From: an uncultured Alistipes sp.
Lineage (GTDB): Bacteria; Bacteroidota; Bacteroidia; Bacteroidales; Rikenellaceae
Length of the DNA stretch: 15,638 nt
Direction of reading: 5' to 3'
NCBI GenBank assembly: GCA_934754975.1
Contig: CAKVKI010000032.1
Coordinates: 1 to 15,638 of the forward strand
Positions 7,117-15,100 of the stretch are shown one piece after another; the stretch's first letter is position 1, and every line of letters starts with the position of its first letter. A program made the translations under genes and the position numbers. Under the pieces are notes generated by a model. That model was not told the DNA's origin and ran no database searches. It worked only from the letters and a program-made list of their open reading frames with translations.

Positions 7117-8224
7117 CCTGCTCTGGACGCCGCAGGGACTTGTCCGCAACCCGCTCGTCGAAGTTGCGGCGGACGGCCGTATCCTCTCGGTCGGGACCTG
7201 CGCCGAACCCGACCGGATGCCGGGCGCCGAGTTCTACTCCGGGGTGCTGGCGCCGGGACTGGTCAATGCCCACTGCCACCTCGAACTCTCCTACCTGCGC
7301 GGCGCGATTCCCGAAGGGTGCGGTTTTGCGGGTTTCGCCGGGGCCATGGGCCAGGTCCGGGAGCGGTTCGGCCCCGAAGAGCGACGGCAGGCCGTAGCGG
7401 CGGCCGACGCGGCCATGTGGCAGGCCGGAGTGCAGGCCGTCGGCGACATCTCCAACGGCGATACGACCTTTGCCGCCAAGGAGCGCAGCCGCATCGCCTA
7501 CCATACTTTCATCGAATTTTTCGGCCTGCGTCTCGCATCGGCCGACCCGGTGCGTCCCCTGCTTCGCAATCCGCACACTTCGCTGACGCCCCATTCGCTC
7601 TATTCGGTGCAGGATGCGCCCCTGCGGGCGATCGCCGCCGAAGGCGATGCGCCGCTGGCGGTCCATTTCCTGGAATCACCCGCCGAAGCCGAACTTTTCA
7701 ACCGCCGCGGCCCGCTGTGGGAGTGGTACCGGAAGGTCGGCTTCACCTGCGATTTCCTGCATTACGGCTCTCCGGCCGAGCGGCTCGTCGCAAGCGTACC
7801 CCGTGACCGCCGCGTGATACTGGTGCATAACTGCTGTGTCACACAGCGCGATATCGACCTCGTTATGAACCATTTCACAGCTCCCGTCCGCTGGTGCCTG
7901 TGCCCCCGCTCCAACCGCTATATTTCGCGGCTCGAACCGCCCGTCGAACTGCTGCGCCGCAACCGGCTCGACATCTGCCTGGGCACCGACTCGCTGGCGT
8001 CGAACGACCGGCTGTCGGTATTCGAGGAGATGCGTATGTTTCCGGACGTGCCGCTGCCCGAACTGCTTTCGTGGGCTGCTGAGGGAGGTGCGCAGGCATT
8101 GGATATGGATGCCGAGCTGGGTGAAGCGGCGCCCGGCCGCCGCTGCGGGCTGACAGTCATTTCGGGACTCGACTACGATACGATGCGCCTGACCCCGGCG
8201 TCCCGAATACGGAGAATCCTATAG
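7076..8224 (+). CDS. Amidohydrolase, ATZ/TRZ (deaminase/chlorohydrolase) type
   Basis: This is a 382-residue metal-dependent hydrolase of the amidohydrolase superfamily, probably cytoplasmic (no signal peptide). The active-site set is intact: H66 and H68 in GLVNAHCHLE, H173 in TPHSLYSV, H197 in AVHFLES, H251 in LVHNCC and D305 in LGTDSLASN, plus CPRSN at 276-280. This pattern fits the branch that includes S-adenosylhomocysteine/methylthioadenosine, guanine and aminofutalosine deaminases. The substrate cannot be read from the motifs. The N-terminal beta-sandwich strand (IASNLLWTPQGL...VEVAADGRILSVG) is present; the C-terminal part is short. The ATG at 7076 lies inside the DUF4296 gene. The next plausible in-frame start would remove the N-terminal strand, so I keep 7076. 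A strong terminator follows 18 bp after the stop. Confidence 0.85.
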   Translation: MNSSAQPSRRIASNLLWTPQGLVRNPLVEVAADGRILSVGTCAEPDRMPGAEFYSGVLAPGLVNAHCHLELSYLRGAIPEGCGFAGFAGAMGQVRERFGPEERRQAVAAADAAMWQAGVQAVGDISNGDTTFAAKERSRIAYHTFIEFFGLRLASADPVRPLLRNPHTSLTPHSLYSVQDAPLRAIAAEGDAPLAVHFLESPAEAELFNRRGPLWEWYRKVGFTCDFLHYGSPAERLVASVPRDRRVILVHNCCVTQRDIDLVMNHFTAPVRWCLCPRSNRYISRLEPPVELLRRNRLDICLGTDSLASNDRLSVFEEMRMFPDVPLPELLSWAAEGGAQALDMDAELGEAAPGRRCGLTVISGLDYDTMRLTPASRIRRIL

Positions 8225-8242
8225 ACATATTATATTATAATA

Positions 8243-8272
8243 AAAGAGGAAGCCTTTCGCGGCTTCCTCTTT
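8243..8272. terminator. Bidirectional intrinsic terminator between convergent genes
   Basis: A perfect 12-bp stem (arms 8243-8254 and 8261-8272, core GGAAGCC/GGCTTCC) encloses the 6-base loop TTTCGC. The outer base pairs are A/T, so either strand ends in a T run: TTT at the right on the + strand, and TTTTATTATAATATA when read leftward on the - strand. It lies between the amidohydrolase stop (8224) and the stop of the - strand glycosidase (8293), so it can end both transcripts. Confidence 0.92.
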
Positions 8273-8292
8273 GGTTTCGGACGTTTCCCGTC

Positions 8293-10113
8293 TTATTTGT
8301 TCAACGCATTGCAGATCCGTTCGTTGATCCTGCGGATACGCTCCGGCTCGACCTTCATCACCTTGCGGTCGTAGGTCATCAGGCCGTTCACCTCCACTTC
8401 GACGTCGGTGGTCTGCGTGTAAACCGCCGCTGCGAATCCGCGCCCGATCAGCTTGTAGAGCATGTCGGCATATTTCTCGTATTCGTCCGTCACCTCCTTG
8501 GGTGAGTTCAGGCGGACATAGCCCCAGTTGCGGTCGGGTTCCCAAAGGTGGTCTTTCATCACCAGCCCGATGCCGCCGTATTCGCCCAGCACCGTCGCGC
8601 GGTTGGTGTCGAGCAGCGTCATGCGCGGATGCGGATAGTGGTGCGTGTCGAGGATGTCGCCCGTCAGGTAGTGGTTGCCGCCGCTGGCGGGATTGACCAG
8701 ACGCGAGGGGTCGTAAGCCTTGGTCCATTCGGCGATTTCGGGGGCCTTGAACTGTCCCCATGCCTCGTTGAAGGGCACCCATACGCCGATCGAGGGAACC
8801 GAGTAGAGGTAGTCGATGATCTCTTTCCACTCTTTGCGGAAATTGGCTTCCGACTCGGCCGAGCGATGTTTCTCCGCGCCGTTGAAGTAGTTGTGCATCT
8901 GCCACTGGGGACCTTGGTCGCCGTTGGGCATATCCTGCCATACGATCATGCCCAGCTTGTCGCAATGGTAGTACCAGCGCGCCGGCTCGACCTTCACGTG
9001 TTTGCGGATCATGTTGTAACCCAGTTTCTTGGTCTTTACGACGTCGAACGCCAGCGCTTCGTCCGACGGGGCGGTATAGAGTCCGTCGGGCCACCAGCCC
9101 TGGTCCAGCGGACCGAACTGGAACAGCGGTTCGTTGTTCAGCTCCAGGCGTACGATGTCGTTTTCGTCGCGGCCGATCGAGAATTTGCGCATCGCCGTGT
9201 AGCTCTGCACTTCGTCTACTTTTTTGCCGTTGCGCACCAGCGTCACTTCCATATCGTAGAGGAACGGCGATGCGGGACTCCACAATTTAGGCTCCGCCAC
9301 GTTCAGCTCGACGGCTGCACCGCTGAGCGCACGGCCCTCGGCTACCTTCGCGCCGTTGTCGTAAAGACGCACTTCGACCACATCGCCCGGCTGTGCGCCG
9401 CAGGCGGCCGTCTCGACGCGAAACGATTTGCGGTCGAGGTCGGGCGTAGTTCGGATGTTCCTGATGTACTGCTGCGGCACGGCTTCGAGCCATACCGTCT
9501 GCCAGATGCCGCTCACGGGGGTGTACCAGATACCCTCGGGACGGTTCACCTGCTTGCCGCGGGGCTGGTAGCCTGCGTCGGTGGGGTCCCACACGCGGAC
9601 CTTCAGCTCGTTGTCGCCCTTTTTGAGCGCCGCCGTGATGTCGAATTCGAACGGCGTGAAGCCGCCCGTATGCGTTCCCACGCAGACGCCGTTCACCCAG
9701 ACGTCGGCTTTCCAGTCCACCGCGCCGAAGTGCAGCAGCACGCGCTTGCCGTTCCATTTCGGGGAGACCGTGAAGGTGCGGTTGTACCAGAGTTCGTTCT
9801 GCTCACCCAGACGTTTGCCGACCCCCGAGAGGCTCGACTCCACGGCGAACGGCACCAGAATCCTGCCGTCGAATTTTTCGGGCGTCTGTCCCGCCGGGAG
9901 GATCGCGTAGTCCCACAGTCCGTTGAGGTTCTGCCAGCCGTCCTGCACCTGTACGCGCGTCATCTGCGGACGCGGGTATTCGGGCAGTACGTTCTGCGGG
10001 TCGAGTTTTTCGCCCCACTCGGTGCCGATGCGGTCGCCTGCGGGCTGCCACTGGGCCGAGCCTGCCAGAGTCGTCAGCAGGGCCGCGGCCGTCAGGAGAA
10101 TGTTTTTCTTCAT
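8293..10113 (-). CDS. Secreted glycoside hydrolase family 2 protein
   Basis: This 606-residue enzyme is exported by a Sec signal peptide (KKNILLTAAALLTTLAGSA, cleavage near residue 20). The domains follow GH2 order. A jelly-roll sugar-binding domain (about 60-215) carries LNGLWDYA, VPFAVESSLSGVG, LWYNRTF and VDWKADVWVNGVCVG. An Ig-like domain lies at about 216-315 and a TIM barrel at about 320-606. The acid/base glutamate is E450 in VPFNEAWGQF, and E511 in VLGEYGG is the likely nucleophile. The C-terminal extra domains of large beta-galactosidases are missing. GH2 covers beta-galactosidase, -glucuronidase, -mannosidase and other activities, and the substrate here cannot be told. The open frame continues upstream to 10362, but only the ATG at 10113 gives a signal peptide and respects the promoter. 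It is transcribed divergently from the sigma gene. Confidence 0.92.
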   Translation of the reverse strand: MKKNILLTAAALLTTLAGSAQWQPAGDRIGTEWGEKLDPQNVLPEYPRPQMTRVQVQDGWQNLNGLWDYAILPAGQTPEKFDGRILVPFAVESSLSGVGKRLGEQNELWYNRTFTVSPKWNGKRVLLHFGAVDWKADVWVNGVCVGTHTGGFTPFEFDITAALKKGDNELKVRVWDPTDAGYQPRGKQVNRPEGIWYTPVSGIWQTVWLEAVPQQYIRNIRTTPDLDRKSFRVETAACGAQPGDVVEVRLYDNGAKVAEGRALSGAAVELNVAEPKLWSPASPFLYDMEVTLVRNGKKVDEVQSYTAMRKFSIGRDENDIVRLELNNEPLFQFGPLDQGWWPDGLYTAPSDEALAFDVVKTKKLGYNMIRKHVKVEPARWYYHCDKLGMIVWQDMPNGDQGPQWQMHNYFNGAEKHRSAESEANFRKEWKEIIDYLYSVPSIGVWVPFNEAWGQFKAPEIAEWTKAYDPSRLVNPASGGNHYLTGDILDTHHYPHPRMTLLDTNRATVLGEYGGIGLVMKDHLWEPDRNWGYVRLNSPKEVTDEYEKYADMLYKLIGRGFAAAVYTQTTDVEVEVNGLMTYDRKVMKVEPERIRRINERICNALNK

Positions 10114-10155
10114 GTTTCGGGTTATTATCAGGTTAATATGTTGTTTCGAACAGTA

Positions 10156-10187
10156 CAAATTTAGGACATCTTGCCGAAAAAACAGTC
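10156..10187 (-). promoter_or_regulatory. Candidate promoter of the GH2 gene
   Basis: On the - strand, TAAATTTG (10163-10156) matches the Bacteroidetes -7 element TAnnTTTG exactly. The matching -33 position holds only a T-rich run (CTGTTTTTT) and no clean TTTG, so the promoter may be weak or need an activator. The expected start near 10150 would leave an AT-rich leader of about 36 nt before the ATG. Confidence 0.55.
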
Positions 10188-10188
10188 C

Positions 10189-10198
10189 GCATATATGC
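10189..10198. promoter_or_regulatory. Perfect palindrome GCATATATGC, possible operator
   Basis: This 10-bp perfect palindrome lies immediately upstream of the expected -33 region of the GH2 promoter, where an activator or repressor dimer could bind. A 10-bp AT-centred palindrome can arise by chance, so this is tentative. Confidence 0.3.
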
Positions 10199-10239
10199 AC
10201 AAAAAGTATGTTCGACCGCCCCGGATACCTGCAAAAACA

Positions 10240-10256
10240 GACTTTTCCGGACTTTT
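10240..10256. repeat. Two GACTTTT direct repeats one helical turn apart
   Basis: GACTTTT occurs at 10240-10246 and 10250-10256, a 10-bp period, about 70-80 bp upstream of the expected sigma-gene transcription start. The second copy also lies within an inverted repeat, GCAAAAA (10231-10237) against TTTTTGC (10253-10259). This arrangement is compatible with a regulator site; no regulator is identified. Confidence 0.35.
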
Positions 10257-10284
10257 TGCGGCTGCGGACATGCGGAAGGGGATT

Positions 10285-10315
10285 TTTGGACAAACGATAA
10301 AAAGCCCTATCTTTG
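10285..10315 (+). promoter_or_regulatory. Bacteroidetes primary promoter of the ECF sigma gene
   Basis: TTTG (10285-10288), a 19-bp spacer and TATCTTTG (10308-10315) match the Bacteroidetes sigma-ABfr consensus (TTTG, 19-21 bp, TAnnTTTG) at every defined position. Transcription should start near 10322, leaving a leader of only about 16 nt before the GTG start at 10338. The sigma gene therefore appears to be made by the housekeeping polymerase and not by autoregulation from a separate ECF promoter. Confidence 0.8.
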
Positions 10316-10337
10316 TAAACGTCTAACCGGAACCGAA

Positions 10338-10931
10338 GTGGAAGATTCGACATTGATAGCAAGGGTGAAAGCCGGCGACCGCAGCGCTTTCAACGAACTT
10401 TACGGCATCTACTGGGCGTCGCTCGTCAATTATGCCGGTCTGTTCGTCGGGGACGACGGCGCGGAGGATGTCGTGCAGGACGTCTTCGTGCGCGTGTGGC
10501 TCCACCGTGACAACCTGCGTGACGACGGCACGCTGCAGGGCTACCTGCTCCGCTCGGTCTACCACGCTTCGCTCAACGCCCTCAAGAAGGGCGCCAACGC
10601 CACGGCCTACCGTTCGTGGGTGACGCAGCAGATCGAACAGAGCTGTTACGCCCATTACGATCCCGACAACAGCGAGGTGATCCGCAAACTCTACTCGCAG
10701 GAGATCGCCGGCCAAATCGACGCGGCGGTCGAGTCATTGTCGCCCAAGTGCCGCGAAGTGTTCCGCATGAGCCATATCGAAGGACTTTCGAACCGTGAGA
10801 TCAGCGAACGGCTGGGAATCACGCTTTCGACCGTCGAAAACCATATCTACAACGCCCTGAAACAGCTCCGACAAAAATTAAGTCACTATAAGATGCTGAT
10901 TCTCTTGACAATGTATATTCTTGGCAGATAA
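10338..10931 (+). CDS. ECF RNA polymerase sigma factor (FecI/RpoE-like)
   Basis: This 197-residue sigma-70 family factor has only regions 2 and 4. Region 2 is at about 13-80: DRSAFNELYGIYWASLVNYA, then AEDVVQDVFVRVW at 42-54, the core-binding and -10 recognition helices. Region 4 is at about 126-180: SPKCREVFRMSHIEGLSN followed by the helix-turn-helix ISERLGITLSTVENHIYNAL that reads the -35 element. The start is GTG at 10338; no later methionine would keep region 2. After region 4 comes a hydrophobic tail, KMLILLTMYIL (185-195). With the FecR-like gene 70 bp downstream and an STN receptor after it, the factor should drive the receptor operon when its ligand is present. The GH2 gene lies divergent on the other side. 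Confidence 0.93.
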   Translation: MEDSTLIARVKAGDRSAFNELYGIYWASLVNYAGLFVGDDGAEDVVQDVFVRVWLHRDNLRDDGTLQGYLLRSVYHASLNALKKGANATAYRSWVTQQIEQSCYAHYDPDNSEVIRKLYSQEIAGQIDAAVESLSPKCREVFRMSHIEGLSNREISERLGITLSTVENHIYNALKQLRQKLSHYKMLILLTMYILGR

Positions 10932-11001
10932 TTTTTCATTTTTGCATAGGTGATTTGCTTCGGCGAGGTGTATTTAGGGTAGAAACCCAATATTCCGAAC
11001 C

Positions 11002-12000
11002 GTGATACAAGACGACACGACCGCCCGTTTCGACGAGAAACTGCTCACGACCTACTTCTCCGGCGCCGCGACTGCTGAGGAGGAGCGGGCGCTGCTGGAG
11101 TGGATTCGCAGCAGCGACGACAACCGCCGTACCTTTTCCGAGCTGCGCGCCGTCTGGCAGCGCGGCCGCATGCAGCGTCCCGATACGCAGTTGCAGGCCC
11201 GTTTCGTGCGTTCGCTCAACAGCCTCAACCGGCGGATCGACGCTCTCGGCGCCGACGCTCCGCTCCGCAGGGGCCGTCGTATTCCGCTGCGCCGCTTTGC
11301 AGCTGCGGCAATCGTCGCGGTGGCGCTCGCCGCGGCTTTCATGACCTACCGGATCGCCACCGCACCTTTCGTACATAATTTCCATAACGCCGATACCGTC
11401 GCCATGCACGTGGCCATGCCCGACGGCACCGACGTCTGGCTCAGCCCCGGTACGACGCTCTCCTACGACGATACGTTCCGCATCGACGGACGCAATGTCA
11501 GACTTGACGGCGAAGCCTATTTCGACGTCACGCACGATGCCGGACAACCGTTCGTCGTCACTACGCCCGTATTCCGGGTCCGCGTATTGGGCACGGTCTT
11601 CAACGTCCGTTCCTTCAGCGGCGAACCGGTCGCTGAGACCACGCTGGCCGAAGGTTCCGTAGCCCTGCAGCACACAAGCGGGCGCAACCTGATCTGCCTG
11701 CATCCCGGCCAGCAGGCGGTCTATGACGCCGATGCCGAGCTGCTCGAAGTCAACGAAGTTCCCGTGGGCGACCTGCTGCTGATCCGTTACGGGGTCGTCA
11801 CCCTCGACAATGCCACGCTGCCCGAGATCGTCGCGCGCATCGAACGGACCTATGGCGTAAGCCTGCGCATCGGGGCGCAGCAGATGCCCGATGAACGCTA
11901 CAATTTCAGCTTCCAGAAGGACGCTTCGGTCGAAGACGTCGTGGAACTGCTGCAGTTCGTGTCGGGCTGTCGTTTCGAAATAATTCAGCTGAATCGATAA
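11002..12000 (+). CDS. FecR-family anti-sigma factor with DUF4974 C-terminus
   Basis: This 332-residue inner-membrane regulator has a cytoplasmic N-terminus (about 1-95: LLTTYFSGAATAEEERALLEWI, the sigma-binding helical part). One transmembrane helix follows at about 99-116 after a basic RRGRRIPLRR stop-transfer segment. The periplasmic FecR domain (about 135-225) holds the typical PDGTDVWLSPGTTLSY, RLDGEAYFDV and VRVLGTVFNVRSF patterns. The C-terminal DUF4974 domain (about 265-330) starts LDNATLPEIVARIERTYGV. The family holds or activates its sigma partner depending on a signal from the outer-membrane receptor. The start codon is GTG (11002) 70 bp after the sigma gene; I see no convincing promoter in the gap, so co-transcription is likely. 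The receptor gene follows after 128 bp. Confidence 0.92.
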   Translation: MIQDDTTARFDEKLLTTYFSGAATAEEERALLEWIRSSDDNRRTFSELRAVWQRGRMQRPDTQLQARFVRSLNSLNRRIDALGADAPLRRGRRIPLRRFAAAAIVAVALAAAFMTYRIATAPFVHNFHNADTVAMHVAMPDGTDVWLSPGTTLSYDDTFRIDGRNVRLDGEAYFDVTHDAGQPFVVTTPVFRVRVLGTVFNVRSFSGEPVAETTLAEGSVALQHTSGRNLICLHPGQQAVYDADAELLEVNEVPVGDLLLIRYGVVTLDNATLPEIVARIERTYGVSLRIGAQQMPDERYNFSFQKDASVEDVVELLQFVSGCRFEIIQLNR

Positions 12001-12034
12001 AAAAAGTAATCCAACCCAAAATCCGTCTCAGCCT

Positions 12035-12064
12035 ATGGAGAAAGAGCCTGCTGCTGTCCTGTAG
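12035..12064 (+). other. Nine-codon mini-ORF in the receptor leader (MEKEPAAVL)
   Basis: An ATG at 12035 opens a 9-codon frame that stops with TAG at 12062-12064, overlapping the first base of the hairpin. It could be a leader peptide coupling translation to folding of the hairpin, or a chance ORF. There is no independent sign of translation. Confidence 0.3.
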
Positions 12065-12084
12065 TCCGAACCCGCCGTTCGGAC
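12064..12084 (+). promoter_or_regulatory. Perfect stem-loop in the 5' leader of the SusC-like gene
   Basis: The arms GTCCGAAC (12064-12071) and GTTCGGAC (12077-12084) pair perfectly over 8 bp around the loop CCGCC. No T run follows (the next bases are CGGCCTTAAAA), so it is not a plain terminator. It lies between the anti-sigma stop and the receptor ATG, 45 bp before the latter, where it could act in mRNA stability, processing or attenuation. Confidence 0.6.
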
Positions 12085-12128
12085 CGGCCTTAAAACGAAC
12101 TTCTTCCTTTATTCTAATCTGAAACATA

Positions 12129-15100
12129 ATGAAAAAATCAATTACTTCACTCCTGAAAGGGTGGTGTGCGGCTCTGTTATGCGCCGGCCTGACGCTCCCG
12201 TCGTTCGCGGCGGCCGATGCCGACGCCGCTTTCGCCGCACAGCGCCACGATCTGAAGCTGTCGCTGCGCAACGCTCCCCTGCGCGAGGTGGTGACGGCCT
12301 TCACCCGGCAGACGGGCGTGGTCTTTTCCTATGAAACTTCGCTCGGCGAACGGACTTTGGCCCATGTGGACGTCGCGCTGAACGGCTCGACGCTCGACGA
12401 GATGCTGGCTTCCGTATTCGCCGGCACCGGCATTTCCTATAAGATCAAGGACAAGGTGGTTGCTTTGTCCGCGCCTCCGCAGTCCGATGCGCCGGCCGCG
12501 CGCAGCGCCGCGCCGCAGCAGAAGCACACCGTCGCCGGCCGTGTGACCGACGAACACGGCGAACCGCTGGCCGGCGTGAGCGTGCTGGTGAAAAATACCG
12601 TTACGGGCACCTCCACCGACGCCGACGGCCGCTATTCGCTCTCCGCTCCCGGAAGCGGCGCCGTGCTGGTCTTCATGTACCTGGGATTCCAGACCCTCGA
12701 AGAGCAGGTCGGCGCCCGGAGTACGCTCGACGTGACGCTGCGCGAGAACAAACAGGTTCTCGAAGAGGTCGTCGTCGTGGGCTACGGCTCGGTCAAGCGC
12801 CGCGACCTGATCGGCGCCGTGGACCAGGTGGACAGCAGGCAGTTCGCCGAGCGTTCCAATCCGAGCGTTTCGCGTTCGCTGCAGGGCGCTATTCCCAACC
12901 TCAATATCTCGATGCGCGACGGCAAGCCTTCGCGCGCCGCGACCATCGACATCCGCGGCGCCGGTTCGATCGGCTCGGGCGGCGGCGCGCTGGTGCTGAT
13001 CGACGGCGTCGAGGGTGACCTCGAAACGGTCAATCCGCAGGATATCGCCAGTGTATCGGTACTCAAGGACGCTTCGTCGGCCGCCATTTACGGCGCCCGC
13101 GGCGCTTTCGGCGTGATCCTCGTGACGACCAAATCGGCTTCCGAAGGCGAGGTGAACGTCACCTACAGCGGCAGTTTCTCGATCCACTCGCGCACCGTGA
13201 AACCCAACCTTGTGACCGATGGTTACGAGTGGACGACAGGCTATATCAACGCCTGGAACGGCTACTACAATGGTTCGAAGGAGCTTAATTCGACGATCAA
13301 CAACATCGTGCCCTATTCCGATTCGTGGTACCGGGAGCTGGCCCGCCGCAGCACGGACCCCTCGCTCGAACGCGTGCGTATCAACGACAACGGCAAATAC
13401 GAATATTTCGGCAATACCGACTGGACCAAAGCCTTTTACAAGGACGTGAACTATTCGCACGAACACAACCTGAGCATCTCGGGCGGCGGCAAAAACGCCG
13501 ATTATTACGTTTCGGGCCGCTTTTACGACCAGGACGGCATCTACCGCGTCGGCGACGAGCGTTACAAGCAGTATAACGTGCGGGCCAAAGGCAGCGTGCG
13601 CATCCGCCCGTGGCTGCGCCTGAACAACAACATGGATTTCACGGTCGTGGATTACCGCCAGCCGATGCTCTACTACAGCAACCAGCTCGTGCCGCGCATG
13701 GTCGAACACTCCGGCCAGCCCGTCAGCCTGATTACCAATCCCGACGGTACGTGGACCTATGCCGCCGTGCTGAACGGTTACGCCGGGTTCGCCGAAGGGA
13801 CGAGCTACCAGCAGGAGGATAAATTCACCCTCAAGGACAAGCTCGGCGTCGAAATCGACCTGGTGAAAGACGTACTCAAGGTCTCCGGCGACCTGTCGTA
13901 CCTCTTTTCGCGCAACACGCGCGAACGCGTGACCAACATGTACACCGGTTACACCGGACCCGAATCGACCATCACGGTCAATGAAAGTCAGGGCAGCACG
14001 CTCGAAAACGTCCGTTACGACATGAACTATATTTCGAGCAACGTCTATGCGGAGTACACCCCCAAACTGGGCGACGACCATTCGCTCAAACTCTTGGGCG
14101 GCTGGAACCTCGAAAAGAAGAAATACCGTACAATGACCGTCAAGCGCGAGGGGCTGACCGTTCCTTCGAAGCCCAGCTTCGGGCTGATGGACGGCGTGAC
14201 GAGCGACCCCACGGTCGGCGGTTACGACTGGAGCTACGTCGGGGCTTTCTTCCGCGCCAATTACGGCTACAAAGGGCGTTACCTCGCCGAGTTCAGCTGC
14301 CGTTACGACGGCTCGTCGAAATTCCCCCAGAATTCGAAGTGGGGCTTCTTCCCTTCGGCTTCGGTGGGCTGGCGGCTCTCCGAAGAGAAGTTCATGGGGT
14401 GGTCCGAGGGCTGGCTCGACAACTTCAAGATACGCCTTTCCGCCGGCTCGATGGGCAACGGCAACATCGACCCCTACAAGTATATCGACTACATGACCCT
14501 CAAGTCCTCGACCGTGGTCATCGGCAATACGCTGGGAACCTACACCGTCGCTCCGGGCGCCATTCCGCTCTCGCTGACGTGGGAGACCTCGACCACGTAC
14601 GACGTCGGCGCCGATCTGGACCTCTTCAAGAACCGCCTGACGATGGGCTTCGACTGGTACCGCCGCTATACGACCGATATGTACACCGTCGGCGTGAGTC
14701 TGCCCGCCGTGTACGGCACGGCGGCCCCCAAGGGCAACAACGCTTCGCTGAAGACCAACGGCTGGGAACTCTCCGTAGGCTGGCGCGACAGCTTCAGACT
14801 GGCCGGCAAGGAGTTCCGCTACAGCGTCAAAGCGATGGTCTGGGATTCGCGTACGTGGGTGACCAAATACATCAACCCCACGGGCAACCTCGACGACTAT
14901 TACGAAGGCATGGAGCTGGGCGAAATCTGGGGTTACCGCGTCGAAGGTCTTTTCCGCGATCAGGACGACATCGACTCCCACGCTGCGCAGTCCTTCCTGC
15001 AATCCTCCGACAAGGTGACGCGCCCCGGTCAGGTCAAGTTCGCCGACCTGAACGAGGACGGCAAGATCGACCAGGGGGCCAAGACGCTCTCCGACCACGG

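Noticed and set aside
8548..10164. Open reading frame of 538 codons on the + strand
   Set aside because: It is antisense to the GH2 gene, whose signal peptide and catalytic motifs are clear; it has no recognisable domain.
10114..10362. Upstream extension of the GH2 frame by 83 codons
   Set aside because: The added residues contain no export signal, run through the GH2 promoter and the opposite sigma promoter, and would bury the clear signal peptide that starts at 10113.
10905..10932. TTGACA-N16-GATAAT, an E. coli-like promoter before the anti-sigma gene
   Set aside because: Bacteroidetes do not use this consensus, and it lies within codons of the sigma gene's end; probably chance.
10937..10944. 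CATTTTTG as a -7 element for the anti-sigma gene
   Set aside because: It has one mismatch to TAnnTTTG and no TTTG at the -33 position; read-through from the sigma promoter explains expression.
10971..10991. GGGT/ACCC mini-hairpin before the anti-sigma start
   Set aside because: Only 4 bp of stem with a 4-base loop; too weak to support as a terminator or regulator.
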